Shown here one piece after another: positions 47,976 to 61,530 of a stretch of 64,000 bases of DNA. The notes beneath the pieces are model-generated. The model did not search any database, was not told the origin of the DNA, and was given only the letters and a program-made list of their open reading frames with translations. The stretch's first letter is position 1; each line of letters starts with the position of its first letter. The stretch comes from Lepas anatifera (Eukaryota; Arthropoda; Thecostraca; Lepadidae). The DNA lies in the NCBI GenBank assembly GCA_034440635.1, contig JAOTON010001137.1, forward strand, positions 216,001 to 280,000, given 5' to 3'. Made by a program: the position numbers and the translations under genes.

Positions 47976-50900
47976 ACGTCCTGATGGGAGTACGATAAAT
48001 GAATGTGCCACATAAGCTACGAAAATTCCTAGCTGTTCGCTGTTCTGCCTGCGTCAGTATTCGCTTTAGGCAGGAACAAAGTGATTTGGCACTCAGCCTG
48101 AAGCAAAATGAATCTTACTGCAAAATGTAGAAATTCAGTGTTCAGTTTTTATTTTTAAGCAGTCAGCTCTTTAACCCAGAACCACCTCTCAGTCCTCTCG
48201 TGTCCCTCATAGTTCGGGAGCTGCGCATATAGTCTGACTGCCACGCTTCTCGTTTCCACTCTCCCCGCCGCTTAGACTCAGTGTGGCGGCGCTTGGCTGG
48301 AACTGTCACAGTTTACCGCCGAGATCACGGGGGTCGACGCGCTGGCTCTAATTGTGAGGTTGCCTGGTCCGTCCGAAAGGGTAGCACTGGTTCGACGCCA
48401 CTAGAACACTGTCCTCAGGCATCCGATGTGGTGGCAGGGATGTTGGAGAGGGGATGTTGGGAGCGACCTCCATGGCCTACCTGCCGAGACGAGCTCCTCT
48501 TGCTCGGTTGCTATTCTACCGGTTGCTATTCTAGCTCTTATTGTCATTTCAGACATTTGCAGTCTTGGACGGTGTAAAGAAGTTGTACTGGACCTTGTCG
48601 AGAATCTGTAGGTCGGAGTGCTGGTACCCTGATCTGTCCAGGCGGTCCTGAACAGTCCTCGTGAGCTGCGTAGTCACCAGACTCGGAGTGACGCCCTGAA
48701 ATAGCGACATCGGGCAGCCTAGAAGGCTTCCGGGCGGGACTGTGCCGGAACATGCCAATGGAGGTTTATGCACGGCGGGGTGTACCAAACTCCGCTCTGA
48801 TGGGCCGACCGTAGGTTTTAATTCAGAGGTGGAACTGCACGGCCTGGCGCGCAGTTTCATCTCCAGACTCGGTTTGAGCCGGGACTGCGCAGCCTGCCCA
48901 TTCTCCAGCTCCCCGCCGTCCTCCTGTTCTGCTCCTGCTGCCGTGCAGTGGTGTTGTGTCTCGCGAATTTGGCCTTCTTTGCATACTCTCCTTGTCTTCA
49001 GTCAGAAGCTGATTAAGAGCGTGATTTCGCTGTTTTATCAAGGGCACTTGAATTCAGGCCTTTTTCGTGGTGGTAACAGCCACGGTAGAATCGAGTGTCC
49101 ATGCTGTTTGAGCTGCCTTAACCCAGCTCATGTGCCTATGATTCAGCAATGAGTTACGGGATTCCTGTACGGCTTGTACTTGTTTTCAAGTACTATTTTA
49201 GCTTTTCGATATATGCTTCTAGCAGTGGTCATGGCGCGGAAAAATATACGCTTTCTTGGTCATTGGTAACTTATTTGTTGATCCTCAAAGAGCCCAACCC
49301 CTAAGTCTGCATTACAATGGGTCACAATATGTTGTTTTTGCATGGAGCAAGTCTTTCTTTTCACCCTATCCTGTCTCAGAAGACGCCCCTGCAATTGTTT
49401 CCGGAACAAATCAGCCATTCCCCTTTCTGTCGTACCCTTGCTTCTCTTCCAGAGCTAGACCAGAACGGGCTGTGTTTGGTGCTGTCTCCATGGGAACTGC
49501 ACCATCAATTCGGCGTACATTCTGAGGCCTTTTCTCGCATTGAACCCGATGAACCCGACTCCGGGACTCCACTGGGGATGGTTGGCGCTCCGAAAGCGAA
49601 GTGTGATATTTGCTCAGCCGGTCAGCGCTACATATTTGTTGAGATTCCGACGCTTTCTGATCACTCGCCCCCGGATACTTATTTCGTGCTGTCGGACGGT
49701 GGGGTGGGGGGGCGGTTAGAGGTTAGGGCGATATTATAGTGGAGGGCGGACGTTGGGGGGTTAGGGCGATATAGCCCACGGCTGCCGCCACTGCTTCTGT
49801 GTACAATAATGCCGCTCATCACTGGCGCTTTGGCTGCGGCGTCCAAATACTTTCGGAATAAGCAATGCCTGCGACCATGGTGTCTATTTCTGTCGTTCAC
49901 ATGCAAGCCGCTATGTTCCCCCACGTGACGAAAGTCGAACGAGAGCTCAATACTGCCCCTGGATTCGGCTTAGGCCGCGTTCGCTTTGCACCAGCACACT
50001 TCGCACACGACTATGGTGGCTAAAGTGGTCTTTGCTGAATTAAGCATATGGGGCCTCGTGCGACTAATGTCGGGGAAGTCGTAGCGAGCACCTGGTCGAA
50101 GTCAGCTATTGAATATTCGGTGCCGAGTCCATGGCCGGTTCGAAGAGAACTTACGGTAATCAGCCTCCAAGTTCTGGATTTGTACAAAGCCCCCACGCCT
50201 CACCTCGTTGCGTAAAGTGTGAACAATGAATAGACCGGTTTTCAGGGATATTTCTGTAGCTGGTTAAAAAGATGGTCACGCTGCGTGATTCTGGCTTGGA
50301 TTCCATTTGCAATCCTGTCATTTATGCATTTTACACAAGCAGTTGTGTAAATGAACCTAAATATATGGTTGTAAAAACTCGACCTGAAAAAAATATCTGG
50401 CATCATTATTTTTACCAGGAGGCATCAAACTTCAAATGGCCAATCTGAAACTGAGGCAGTTATGTATGGGTACAGAACGACTTATTGCAACTTGAAGCTT
50501 TCGCGAGCTGTATTTCCCCATTTGGTGGTAAGTGGATGAAAACACTGAGCGCGGCGTCGTAGAAAAGCGGAGTGGGTTCTCTCTCATGGGTATTTATACG
50601 TGCAGGCTGCACTATTTCGCCCACTTCTCGAAGGACATCTGAGGCTACCGCCCCCACCCTCCTTAAAGAGAGAAACACCATTTTTGGTGTTTTTATGTTC
50701 GTTAGGTTGTTGCGACCCAGCGTACAAAGTACGCGACCGTCCGGGGCAACTCTGGCCACAAATTCCCGTGGGGCTTTCAAAATGTTGACAGAAGGAATTT
50801 ACTGTAACGGTAACGGCGATTACGGTGATAATTACTGTGAAATTCCTGTGACCCTAGTATCAGTGATGTGTTTTTTTCACCTTAACAACATCCATGGAAT

Positions 50901-52430
50901 TTGATTGGGCATTAATTGAAGATTTGATTCCATGGCATCCAGTACCCTTGTTAATTACTCAATTGACCCATGAGCTGAGTACCTAGTCGTAGCCACCCTG
51001 CGCGGGCTGGGCCAAGCGAGGTCTGTCTTTGGATGTCTGTTCAGATGCTGTCCTCCTGAGGAGCAGCTCGGGGACGGGGCCAGATTACCCAGGTCGGCGC
51101 ATCAAGGCCTGGTTCAGTCAGCTACAATACAATCTACAACCGCCTGGCTATATTCACAGCGCTTGTAGACGGACAGCTATGTTAGAGTCACAAGCCAGTG
51201 CCAGAGTGTGTGAGTGGCCGAACCGATATCTTTACTGCCGAACAACTACGCGTCACCGGGCGATTTCACCTTTTTATTCGTCTCACTGAGCTGGGTCCAG
51301 AACGCATTCCTTGTAATTGCAGCTAGTCACGTGACTTATTTAAGTCCTGCCGGCTGCAGTGCCCCAATGTCACCAGCCACGTCCCCCTCGCACAAAAGGC
51401 CCTCACTACACGCAAGACTGCACTCGTCGTCGAACTGGTCGGCGACAGTACGCTAAATTGCTCCGCCTCACGAATTCCAACGGTGCGCTGCAGGTCGCGC
51501 AATGACGGCCCGTACCAAAACGGTGGCGTCTAGGACAGCCTGAATTATTTATACTCTGATGGGCAGACCATTGAACGTTGTTATATTTATCTGAGTTATC
51601 GTTTCTTTTTGTCGTGGTTTGGCATCGAAGATTTATCCGTTTTTTCTTGCTTTTACCAGGATACACTTTCCCACGGGCTTTTGCTTTTTGCCTCCTTATT
51701 TCTTGATCTCTCTCGCAATCTTTGTAGTGGATCACGTGTAATCAATGAAGATTAGCTCTGGCGAAATCCACTGAAAGCCGGCACCACCAGTAATGGTCTC
51801 TGAGGTTTCCATCATCGAGCTAGATAAAGGCCCAGGCCTCCGGGGCTGGGTTAAAGTACTACAAGCCTACTTCGATGTCTCATTCAATCCTGAAAATCGC
51901 TGGTTAAGTGTTTGTTGTCCACAGTCCTGTTGTTGTGACAGCTCACTTTGGGTCTTCTAACACAAATACTTTCTGTTGGCATTTTTAGGGAGTGAAAGTA
52001 ATTGAAGTTTTGTAAAATGAATGTGGCATCTTGATGTAGTGCCCGACTGTGGTGGTTCTAGGCGAAATAAATGTTGAACATATTAGATTTGACCTTATTT
52101 CGGCCAAAAATGGCTAACTAGGGCAATGTTTCGTTTTTCCTCTCTTCGCGATAAGGAATCTTCAAACTAGCTCGACGGAAAATCGACTATGAGCTGGTAA
52201 TATTTTGTGCGAGATTGAACCTGTTCGATTTGCGCGAAAAATGCAAACATATACAAATCAAGCGTTTTTGGCTAAAAGAGGCTGTCATTAGGAAGTAAAG
52301 TGATATTTATCAATGTCTTCAATTTATCTTGTTACATTTAACATATTTCGCGTTTTAAGCTAGTCAATAAAACAAGTTTTACGTATTTACAACTGACAGT
52401 AACAAAGTCATGTTTAACACGTGGGTATTA
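47976..52430. other. Intronic stretch, nothing recognised
   Basis: No exon, RNA gene or clear element. Several open frames of 90-140 codons (48549-49152, 49317-49739) lack any recognisable motif. A short direct repeat GGTTAGGGCGATAT lies at 49725 and 49759. Confidence 0.4.
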
Positions 52431-53285
52431 ACCCGGCACCGCCTGGTCTTTTTGCGTACACAACACCGCCTGGGGGGTCGGATGAACCCCCCCCCCCCCC
52501 CACCCTGCCCTACGATCTCAGGAACCGGAAGCGATACGGACAAATATTACCGTTTTCTTCTATGGAGTCAGGTTTGAACCATATCCGTTGGCCCGTGACG
52601 TCATTGTGGGCTAAAATGGGCCAATCTTAAATCCACTTAGCATATCTCTTATAACTCGGGAACCATTAAACCTAGAGCCAAGCAAAAAGCATTAATGTGT
52701 TTGTAATTAACGTCTTGTCCCAAGGATTCAAATCAAAATCATATTATTCGAATCCTGGGGTCATGCCCATCACTATGATGCAAAATTTAAGACTATCTTG
52801 CTTCGCTTAAAAGTTATGGATGCAAGCAATTTCGAAGACCGTGACCTTTAAGTGACCTCTGGTGACCTTGGTTTTGACCTAACCTCAAAATGGATGACAG
52901 TGCGTGGATTTTTCGTTTCAAGAGCTTTCGAATGATGATTAGAAGCTTGATCTAGCTCTTCTAGAAGCTAAGATACACACTGGTTTTGTCAGCCTCCTTT
53001 TAGAACAGAATCGACTTACCTGGGTTTAGAAATAACGTCACAACTCGTTGACCTGAACTGCTGCTGATTTTTTGTCTAAAGTTGTCAAATGTATTACCAT
53101 AGAGGTATGCAAAGCGACGTGCGCCTCATTCAAATTTGCTCAGAACCATTTGCAAAAACAAAACTGTGGGTCTGATCGAGCCCATAAATATGGCCGGTTA
53201 GATAAAAATTTATCCGCGCCGCGCGCTGCGGGGCTTGAGCATGGCGTCACTTTCCTTAGATCGCCTCATAGCTCATAAACTTAAC
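52429..53285. repeat. Possible member of the TTAA/TGACCT-rich repeat family
   Basis: Begins TTAACCCGGCACCGCCTGG, then poly-C, and contains GTGACCTTTAAGTGACCTCT and similar motifs. The right boundary was not found with confidence. Confidence 0.35.
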
Positions 53286-56200
53286 CGGGAAGGACAGGGT
53301 TGGTGGGGGTAAATTTTACCGTTTTTTTTCTCCGTGAACGGCGAATTTTGGAACGAATGAAACACGGATCAAGGGGTATCTCGACTTGCTCAATCACCTG
53401 GCTATATCAGTTCAAATCCCATTATTAATACAAGCAGGTGAAAGCTCTGTTTGCCCCTATTTTGTCCGAATCGCAATATGCGGAGCCCATTCCAGGAAAA
53501 TGCTTTGTGAGCTAACTCGCCAGCATTTGGTTTTACTTATTTACTAGGCAGCTGGGCCAGTTCTCTAGAATCCTAGTCCAACAGTTGCCTTGGCAGCTCA
53601 TTTTTCGCGATGTATTTACTGTCACCCATGTTTATGGTCGGTAACGTGAAGTAACCATTGGCGAGGGTGAGCCCGGCCGTTGTTTCGTCGCTATGAAGGG
53701 CAGTCGGCACGTGCGGCCGTATATTGACCCGGTGCCCACGCGAAGCCGTGAGTTCCGGGGGCGGTGACGACCTCATCAGGCTGCCGTCGCACTCGGCGAC
53801 AGCTCCAATCGCTTCGGAGGAGGGCCTGCCGCTGGTGTGGTGGGATTCACGGCACAGAGGCTTGGGCCCTCCCTTCGACTGATAACTGTGTCTATGATGA
53901 CGGTGTATTCCCAGGCGCTGGCCGGCTGCCTGCAGAAGTGATTCCAGTAATGGATGTTTTCAAGCATGTCCGATCATTTCACGTTATTTATGGCATTGCT
54001 CAGAATTTACTTAACAGGCAGGGGCTTCCCTCGCCCATTGGTTTGGATTGGACCACTCCGTCCTTTTCCCTTGTTTATGCTCGTAATTGGGAAGCTGAGG
54101 TCTGAAAATGAGGCTTTTGATCTCCGACGCAATTTAACGATTGACCAATCTGCCGTCCCGCGGAAGGAAAGTGTGAGTCAAATATTTTTCGATTTTAAAA
54201 TTTTGGTATCATCTGATACAGAAAAAACAAGCTGCATCTACTTATTAAATGATTTAACAAAATTCCTTTTTTAGTTGTATCGTTTTTTTCAAATCAGCCA
54301 CAGGGCTCCGCTAATATAAAGCAAAACGGAAAAAGCGCCCTCCCGTTATAATACTTGTTGGGGTTTACACCAACTGCCCAACTGCCAACTGCCCCAAAAC
54401 ACCAACTGCCCAGGTTGTATGGCATCCCCAACTCTCACCCTTTTGGAAGGGATTTGGGGATCAGATTGACTTATTCAAAGGCTCCGCTGGGACTGGAAGC
54501 CGGGACCGGTGGCTTAGCAGACTTTAATGCTTTCCACTAAGCCGTCCATCCCCACGCTCTCCTGTAAAATATTTCGAATGTGACATACGCTTTTCTTCCG
54601 TTGGACGGCAGCAATGTTGTCTTCGAAATAAAAACTTTCCAAAAGGAAAAACAACTTGAAGTCGGTGAATGAGGGGCTAACCAGTATACAGAAGAAAGGC
54701 AATAGAGTGTTATCTGATCCAGGCGGTCCGCTATTAAGTCCGCTACTCCGCTAATTGAAGACTCCCCAACGATAGCGGAGTAGCGGTAGTAGTTTCTCTA
54801 ACCACAGAGCATCGGATAGTGGACTCAAATGAATTTAGAATCGTTACCGCTACCGACTGCGTGTTAGGGACTGCCACTCGAAAAGAAAGTAGGAAATGGA
54901 TACTGTGAGAAACGATTTTCTCATTAGGAAAAAAAGGAGATTGAATGAATGTTTTTTTACCTCTCTTACAATTAACTGATATGTCTTATGTAATATACAG
55001 ATAAGCAGTAGTTTTCATGAAATCTGTTTAGAAAAAAAAACTGAAAAACAAGTTTTGGTTGGTGCCTTACTCGGATGTTTTCGGATCTTTGTGTGGATAT
55101 TGGATAAATTCATCCCCTTTCAGCGGTTGACCAAACGACAAAACTATTCCTTTCGTCCCGTTTTTTAGGTTTATTTGTAGATCCATTAGATGACCTCTTA
55201 ACATTTATAACGTGCTCCGCTGCGACGGATCGCGCACCAAAGGCTCTCAGTCAGAATTTTGACGTATTGTTCTTTCATCCAACCGTGGCATTTTATAGAT
55301 TTACTCGCCATCGTCATTTTTCAGTATACCAGCTATCAATGGATTTGCCTGAAATTATTTCTCAATAAACCAGCGATCTATGGATTTACCTGTTACCTAA
55401 CCCTGATTCATTCGTAGAAACTGTCATACGCGGAGCAGAGTAATTTTGGGCCACTTGCTAAGCCTGCCGTAAACGAGGTCTGGCACGTCATATGGGCATC
55501 GCCAGAAATGCCCCATCATCGATTGATTGGACGTCAATGGAGACGGGAACTTGGACACTTACCGCTTGGTACAGCCCGAGGCTATTCCGAGTGTTGCCTG
55601 GGCTGGATCGTTTCTACTGTCCCTATTTTTATTCCAATATTTGGCTATGGGACTGAACCCTGTGTACAGATGTATTGCGCCATGGCTAACATGCGATTTC
55701 CAGTAGCTCTACTAATGCCGGTGTACTGAGGTCTACTGTTAATAGTAGTGACAATTATCGACCGAGTTAAAGACAAAGTAGACTGCAGTTTATGGTTGGG
55801 TTTTTGGGGATGCGTTTTTTATTCCAAAGTATTATAATCTTCATTTAAATTCAAGGTTCATTGATACCTGCAGATGAACAATGCTGAGACAAGCTGTGGA
55901 CTGTAATATTGCTCAAAGTGGATGAAAAATGCACGAGGAAATGCAGTATTTATCTCTTAGCTAGGAAACATGATCTATCCAGAATGGCGATCGTTGGAGG
56001 CAAGTAAAAACTCAAGTTAGACGCCCATCAAAAGAATTAAAGTCCTCATGAAGGTCAACATTTAAGTCTTGTTTTTGATTTGTGAAAAAATTTAAATCGG
56101 TTCCAAAAGTGAACATGTGAAATGTGCTTGTTGTAGCCGTTAAGAAAAGGCTTTCGAAAAAGTCACGAGGTTCACTTTTCCTAACCTGATAATAAAGGGT

Positions 56201-56700
56201 GATGGACGGGGCAGTGGAGTTGGCAGGCTGCGGCGAATGAATTCAAATATTTCTATCACAAAAATCCGGCATTTCTACACTGAAACAACTGGGAACTTTT
56301 CGATCTTACCGATGTGAAAGGTTGCGACCGGCCTTTTTTACGGGATGAGCCTGAAGTGGAGATCAGTGGTGCACATTCTCTAAGAATATAGAACTGTAAA
56401 GTCTCCGCGGACGCGCCAGCTGATTGGCCGCCGCTTTACCCGCCCCCGCGTCGCCGCTGGCCCCCGCTTGTACCTGAATCAGTGCTTCTGGTGCTCCGGT
56501 GCCGCTCGCCTGGACGCCCCAGGGCGATATACCAGCTCGGCGGCGGTCACGGCTGCGTGTCCTCCGGCTCCAGCTCCGGTGTCGGTGTCGACGACTTCCT
56601 GCCATTGTGCGGCCCCGATCACTGCCGGCCCTCCGGAACTTACCACAGTAGATCACTACCGGAGCCCGTGACGACCCGAGCACGGCGCAGAGATGCTGGC
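53286..56700. other. Intronic stretch, nothing recognised
   Basis: No exon recognised. Contains a 14-bp perfect inverted repeat at 54740-54786. Confidence 0.4.
54740..54786. repeat. Perfect inverted repeat, 14-bp arms
   Basis: CCGCTACTCCGCTA (54740-54753) and its exact complement (54773-54786) with a 19-nt loop. It might be joined ends of a small transposon or simply a hairpin. Confidence 0.85.
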
Positions 56701-56704
56701 GCTG

Positions 56705-58185
56705 GCCAGTGCGGTGCCTGAACACTGGGACGGAGAGCGGGGTGCCGGAGCACTGGGACTGAGAGCGGGGCGCCTGAACACTAGGACTGGGAGCGGGGCG
56801 CCTGAGCACTAGGACTGGGAGCGGGGCGCCTGAGCACTAGGACTGGGAGCGGGGCGCATGAGCACTAGGACTGGGAGCGGGGCGCATGAGCACTAGGACT
56901 GAGAGGGGGCGCCTGAACACTGGGACTGGGAGCGGGGCGCATGAACACTAGGACTGAGAGCGGGGCGCCTGAGCACTGGGACTGAGAGCGGGGCGCCTGA
57001 GCACTAGGACTGGGAGCGGGGCGCCTGAGCACTAGGACTGGGAGCGGGGCGCATGAGCACTAGGACTGGGAGCGGGGCGCATGAGCACTAGGACTGAGAG
57101 GGGGCGCCTGAACACTGGGACTGGGAGCGGGGCGCATGAACACTGGGACTGAGAGCGGGGCGCCTGAGCACTGGGACTGAGAGCGGGGCGCCTGAGCACT
57201 AGGACTGGGAGCGGGGCGCATGAGCATTAGGACTGAGAGCGGGGCGCCTGAGCACTGGGACTGAGAGCGGGGCGCCTGAACACTGGGACTGGGAGCGGGG
57301 CGCATGAGCATTAGGACTGAGAGCGGGGCGCCTGAGCACTGGGACGGAGAGCGGGGTGCCGGAGCACTGGGACTGAGAGCGGGGTGCCGGAGCACTGGGA
57401 CTGAGAGCGGGGCGCCGGAGCACTGGGACTGAGAGCGGGGCGCCTGAACACTAGGACTGGGAGCGGGGCGCCTGAGCACTAGGACTGGGAGCGGGGCGCA
57501 TGAGCACTAGGACTGGGAGCGGGGCGCATGAGCACTAGGACTGAGAGGGGGGCGCCTGAACACTGGGACTGGGAGCGGGGCGCATGAACACTAGGACTGA
57601 GAGCGGGGCGCCTGAGCACTGGGACTGAGAGCGGGGCGCCTGAGCACTAGGACTGGGAGCGGGGCGCATGAGCATTAGGACTGAGAGCGGGGCGCCTGAG
57701 CACTGGGACTGAGAGCGGGGCGCCTGAACACTGGGACTGGGAGCGGGGCGCATGAGCACTAGGACTGAGAGCGGGGCGCCTGAGCACTAGGACTGAGAGC
57801 GGGGCGCCTGAGCACTAGGACTGGGAGCAGGGCGCATGAGCACTAGGACTGGGAGCGGGGCGCATGAGCACTAGGACTGAGAGCGGGGCGCCTGAGCACT
57901 AGGACTGGGAGCGGGGCGCATGAGCACTAGGACTGGGAGCGGGGCGCATGAGCACTAGGACTGAGAGCGGGGCGCCTGAGCACTGGGACTGAGAGCGGGG
58001 CGCCTGAGCACTAGGACTGGGAGCGGGGCGCATGAGCACTAGGACTGAGAGCGGGGCGCCTGAGCACTGGGACTGAGAGCGGGGCGCCTGAACACTGGGA
58101 CTGGGAGCGGGGCGCCTGAGCACTAGGACTGGGAGCGGGGCGCCTGAGCACTGGGACTGAGAGCGGGGCGCCCCAGCACTGGAAT
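56705..58185. repeat. Minisatellite, 28-bp unit
   Basis: About 52 copies of ACTGGGAGCGGGGCGCCTGA plus GCACTAGG, with GGGACTGAGAGC and GCGCATGAG variants. Variants alternate in patches, suggesting higher-order blocks. The Ser/Pro/Arg frames on the minus strand are artefacts. Confidence 0.95.
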
Positions 58186-59768
58186 GATAATTTGGCGGTG
58201 GGGCTGAGGTAGGTTTCGCACGTTGGAGTGTCGTATCTGGTTGAGTGTGCTGGAACAGCAGGTGTGGAAAGGTGATTTACCGGCGGCTGAAGAGCTTGCA
58301 GTTTTCTGTCAGGTTCAAACGATACTCCTCAGTGAAGAGCATAGTCGTGTACAACTCACCGACAATGTTGGGTTAGAAAGAGATGCTGACGGATCTGGGG
58401 CGCGGCGTAGTTGGTCTGCGGCGGTGATTGGAGCACTCGGAGGCGGCGGGGGCGGCGCGGCACTCGCGTGCTGCGGCGATTGCGTTGTTTCTGGCCGGAA
58501 CAGCGCCGCTGGTGATGAGCTGCCTGGCCGGCAGCGCCCCGGCGACACACTTCCGGTGCCTGCGGCGGCGCCGCGGCACGCTGTCGAAGCTGAGCGATCC
58601 GCCGCCGGTGGGTCAGCGGCAGTTCTCGGCCCGCCCACCTCCGCCCACGCCGGCTCCGAGTATTCCCGTGCGAAATGAGGCGCGCTTTGCCGACGGCGAC
58701 GGTGATGTAACCATAGGCCATTGAAAAGGGCAGTGGACACGTGCTGGTTTATCTGGGTCATCCGACAGTGGGTGCTGCGTGGAGCGCGACAGCTCTGAGC
58801 CGGTACTCTGAATCGGGGCTATGTGGTGGCGCACGCGGACTTCCGAGTACAAACGGTTCTTTAGCCTCGTGGAACGGTAGGCGTATGAGTGGGATGGGCG
58901 ATATTGTGACATTTCCATGGGCTTATCTGAGAGCGTGGGATAGGCTTGTGGGATTGCGCTTCAGCAAACAAGTTGAGCTCGCTGCTTCAAATGACCTGGA
59001 TGAGATGTGGGCCAGCTATGGGTGTGCTGGTCGCTACCGGTAGAGATGGCCGTGTCCATGTAATACCTAAGGACAGTACTCAACGGATTTCTTTCATTCG
59101 TATGGTTTAGCTTTGAAGACTTGAGCTCTAATTGGGATTTTACCTGCTGCTTTTTGAAGACAAGTGAACAAATAACGGTACAGGTGTGAAGTGGGTTGTT
59201 TAAAACGTCTATGATTTCCCCGTGCTTTGGGAGGGCGCGGCGTTGCACCTGGAAAGTGCGCCCCCATTCCTTCCGTCACCAGGATTTCTGAAGCGTGTGG
59301 CTTGACTCTCAAAGTTACCGCCCAATTTCTACGTGCCCCCGCGCCTCAATATTGATCGGCTGGTCAGCGCTCTCAATACCTAGCGGCAGCATAGTGATGG
59401 CCGGCGTCCCTTTCATGGCATTGAGCGCAAATGCGCCCGTATCCCACACATGCTCACAGCCAATTACGGCCATTTGTGGCCGCCGTTTTGTGCACCCTGT
59501 GCATTGACTGGTTTAACCTGAAGGCCTCCCATACTTTCTCGGAGGGCTGCGGGAAGACGGCTGTGTTGTAGTGATTTGATTGCATTTTCAGCTAACAGGG
59601 CGCGGTCGGGCGCCTCCCGATATTTGGCAAATGAATGAACCCCGTTGAATACTGGCCAAAATCGGACGAGGGAAAGTCCTCCACAGTATGATTATATTTC
59701 AGGTAGTATGTTTTAGATAGCTGGAGGCACAATGTGCAGTATTTTATCCCTTATTTTATAAATCGATG
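58186..59768. other. Intronic stretch with a CpG-rich patch 58380-58700
   Basis: The CpG-rich patch is open in several frames on both strands (Ala/Pro/Arg-rich) but shows no domain and no matching splice phase. A promoter or first exon of another transcript cannot be excluded. Confidence 0.35.
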
Positions 59769-59772
59769 TTAA

Positions 59773-60785
59773 CACGCGCCCCGCTGAGGTCCCTGGCATG
59801 ACGCGCCCCGCTTGGGGGCGTTTTTCGCCCCCCTCCGTATCTCATTCCCCACGAAAACTAAAGGAAAATTACGGGTGGGTTCGAAAGCTCTTGATAAGAT
59901 GAAGAGATTTTATCCGTAAATGTTTTATGCCAGGTCAATATTGAGGTCAGTGTAGGTCAAAGAAGGTTCCATAGACTTACAACAGAGCAGTGTACGTTTT
60001 TCTCTCTAGACCTGTTCTCAGGGGAGCTAGAACAAATCTTTATGTATCATTGGATTCCTCTCATCTAGGCGAATCGAGTGATGTATAATACGACCTTTCT
60101 GGGTCAAAAGTAAAAATGACCTGACCTCGAGCCACGTCAGGGTCACAGAGTGACCTGGTATGGTCATGTTGCATATCAATCGACTCCCCGTGACAATATA
60201 AGCACAATGCAAGCAAAATGGGAGCTTTATCTCAGTTCAGTGAGAAGTTATTGGCAAAACAATCAGTCTATGCTCCCGTGACCTGATATGACCTTTGAGA
60301 GGTCAGATGCTCTAAAAACTCAACTTGATGGTCAAGATCGTGGTACGAATATACGGTTTGATGATTTTCAGCTTGATCTATCCAGTATTTACTGAAAACG
60401 AGCCCATTCTATTTTTCATCATAGACTTATAATGGGGTGACCAAAAAATTGACCCCACCTTAGGTCAACAATATCGAAGTTCCGAGATAGCAGATTTGTA
60501 GACCCTAGTGACCTTATCATATTGTAGAAGCTTCAAATAAATCGGTTCGCTGATGTTTCCTGGGCGCCGCTTCAAACTCGTAATTTTAGATTTTGAGGTC
60601 TGGCCACTTGACCTTGAATAGCTCCTTGACCTGACATGACCTTAACTAAAAAATTTGGTAAGATGTGTAAAATTGATCAGGGATAAGGTACTGTAAGTTT
60701 CGTTGTTCTGCGTCTCTTCGTTTTTGAGCTATCTGGGGAAAAACAGGAGGTGGGGGGCGAATTGCGCCCCCCAGCGGGGCGCGTG
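59773..60785. mobile_element. TTAA-flanked 1.0-kb non-autonomous element (piggyBac-like)
   Basis: TTAA at 59769-59772 and 60786-60789 borders perfect 14-bp inverted ends CACGCGCCCCGCTG. The left end has a second internal copy (GACGCGCCCCGCTTGGGGGC, 59800) that matches the right end over a longer stretch than the outer copy does. The interior has many TGACCT/AGGTCA motifs and no transposase. Confidence 0.72.
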
Positions 60786-60789
60786 TTAA

Positions 60790-61059
60790 GTGTTCGATCA
60801 TGTGTTGGAAGGAGGAATGACGTATCACCCATCTTCTCCAGCACCGTATCTCAGAAGCATATATTTTGGGATGGTTCAGAATTAACGTTGGATTAGATGT
60901 CAAATGGTCTGTGCAGTTAGCTTCGGAGGGAAATGTGTCCATCTAATGTTGAACCTTTCAATCAAATTATTTCCCCCACTGACATCTGAGTTATTCATCG
61001 TGCAGTCGTAAAGGTCAACACTGCTGTTGCCCATTAAAGAGTCTCTCAGTGTCTTATGA
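60790..61059. other. Short intronic stretch, nothing recognised
   Basis: No feature supported. Confidence 0.5.
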
Positions 61060-61530
61060 TCTCTCCCTCGGCGCACTGTCGAATCTGAGCTGGACTCAGA
61101 GCTGTCGCACGTCGTCTCCAACGGTGCACTGTCCAATCCCAGCTGGACCCAGAGCTGTCGCACGTTGTCTCCAACGGCGCACTGTCCAATCTCAGCTGGA
61201 CTCAGAACTGTCGCACGTCGTCTCCAACGGCGCACTGTCCAATCCCAGCTGGACTCAGAGCTGTCGCACGTCGTCTCCAACGGCGCACTGTCTAATCCCA
61301 GCTGGATTCAGAGCTGTCGCACGTCGTCTCCAACGGCGCACTGTCCAATCCCAGCTGGATTCAGAGCTGTCGCACGTCGTCTCCAACGGCCCACTGTCCA
61401 ATCCCAGCTGGACTCAGAGCTGTCGCACGTTGTCTCGAACGGCGCACTGTCCAATCCCAGCTGGACTCAGAGCTGTCGCACGTTGTCTCGAACGGCGCAC
61501 TGTCCAATCCCAGCTGCATTCAGAGCTGTT
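61060..61530. repeat. Minisatellite, ~53-bp unit
   Basis: Nine copies containing GGCGCACTGTCCAATCCCAG, CTGGACTCAGAGCTGTCGCA and CGTCGTCTCCAA. Nearly identical across copies. Confidence 0.95.

Noticed and set aside
49317..49739. 140-codon frame
   Set aside because: No domain; tested by eye as a possible last RhoGAP exon and lacks the MDVNNLAMVMAPN-like motif.
58223..58724. CpG-rich frames considered as a Vilse exon or a new gene
   Set aside because: No RhoGAP or other motif, and phase and content do not fit the gene.
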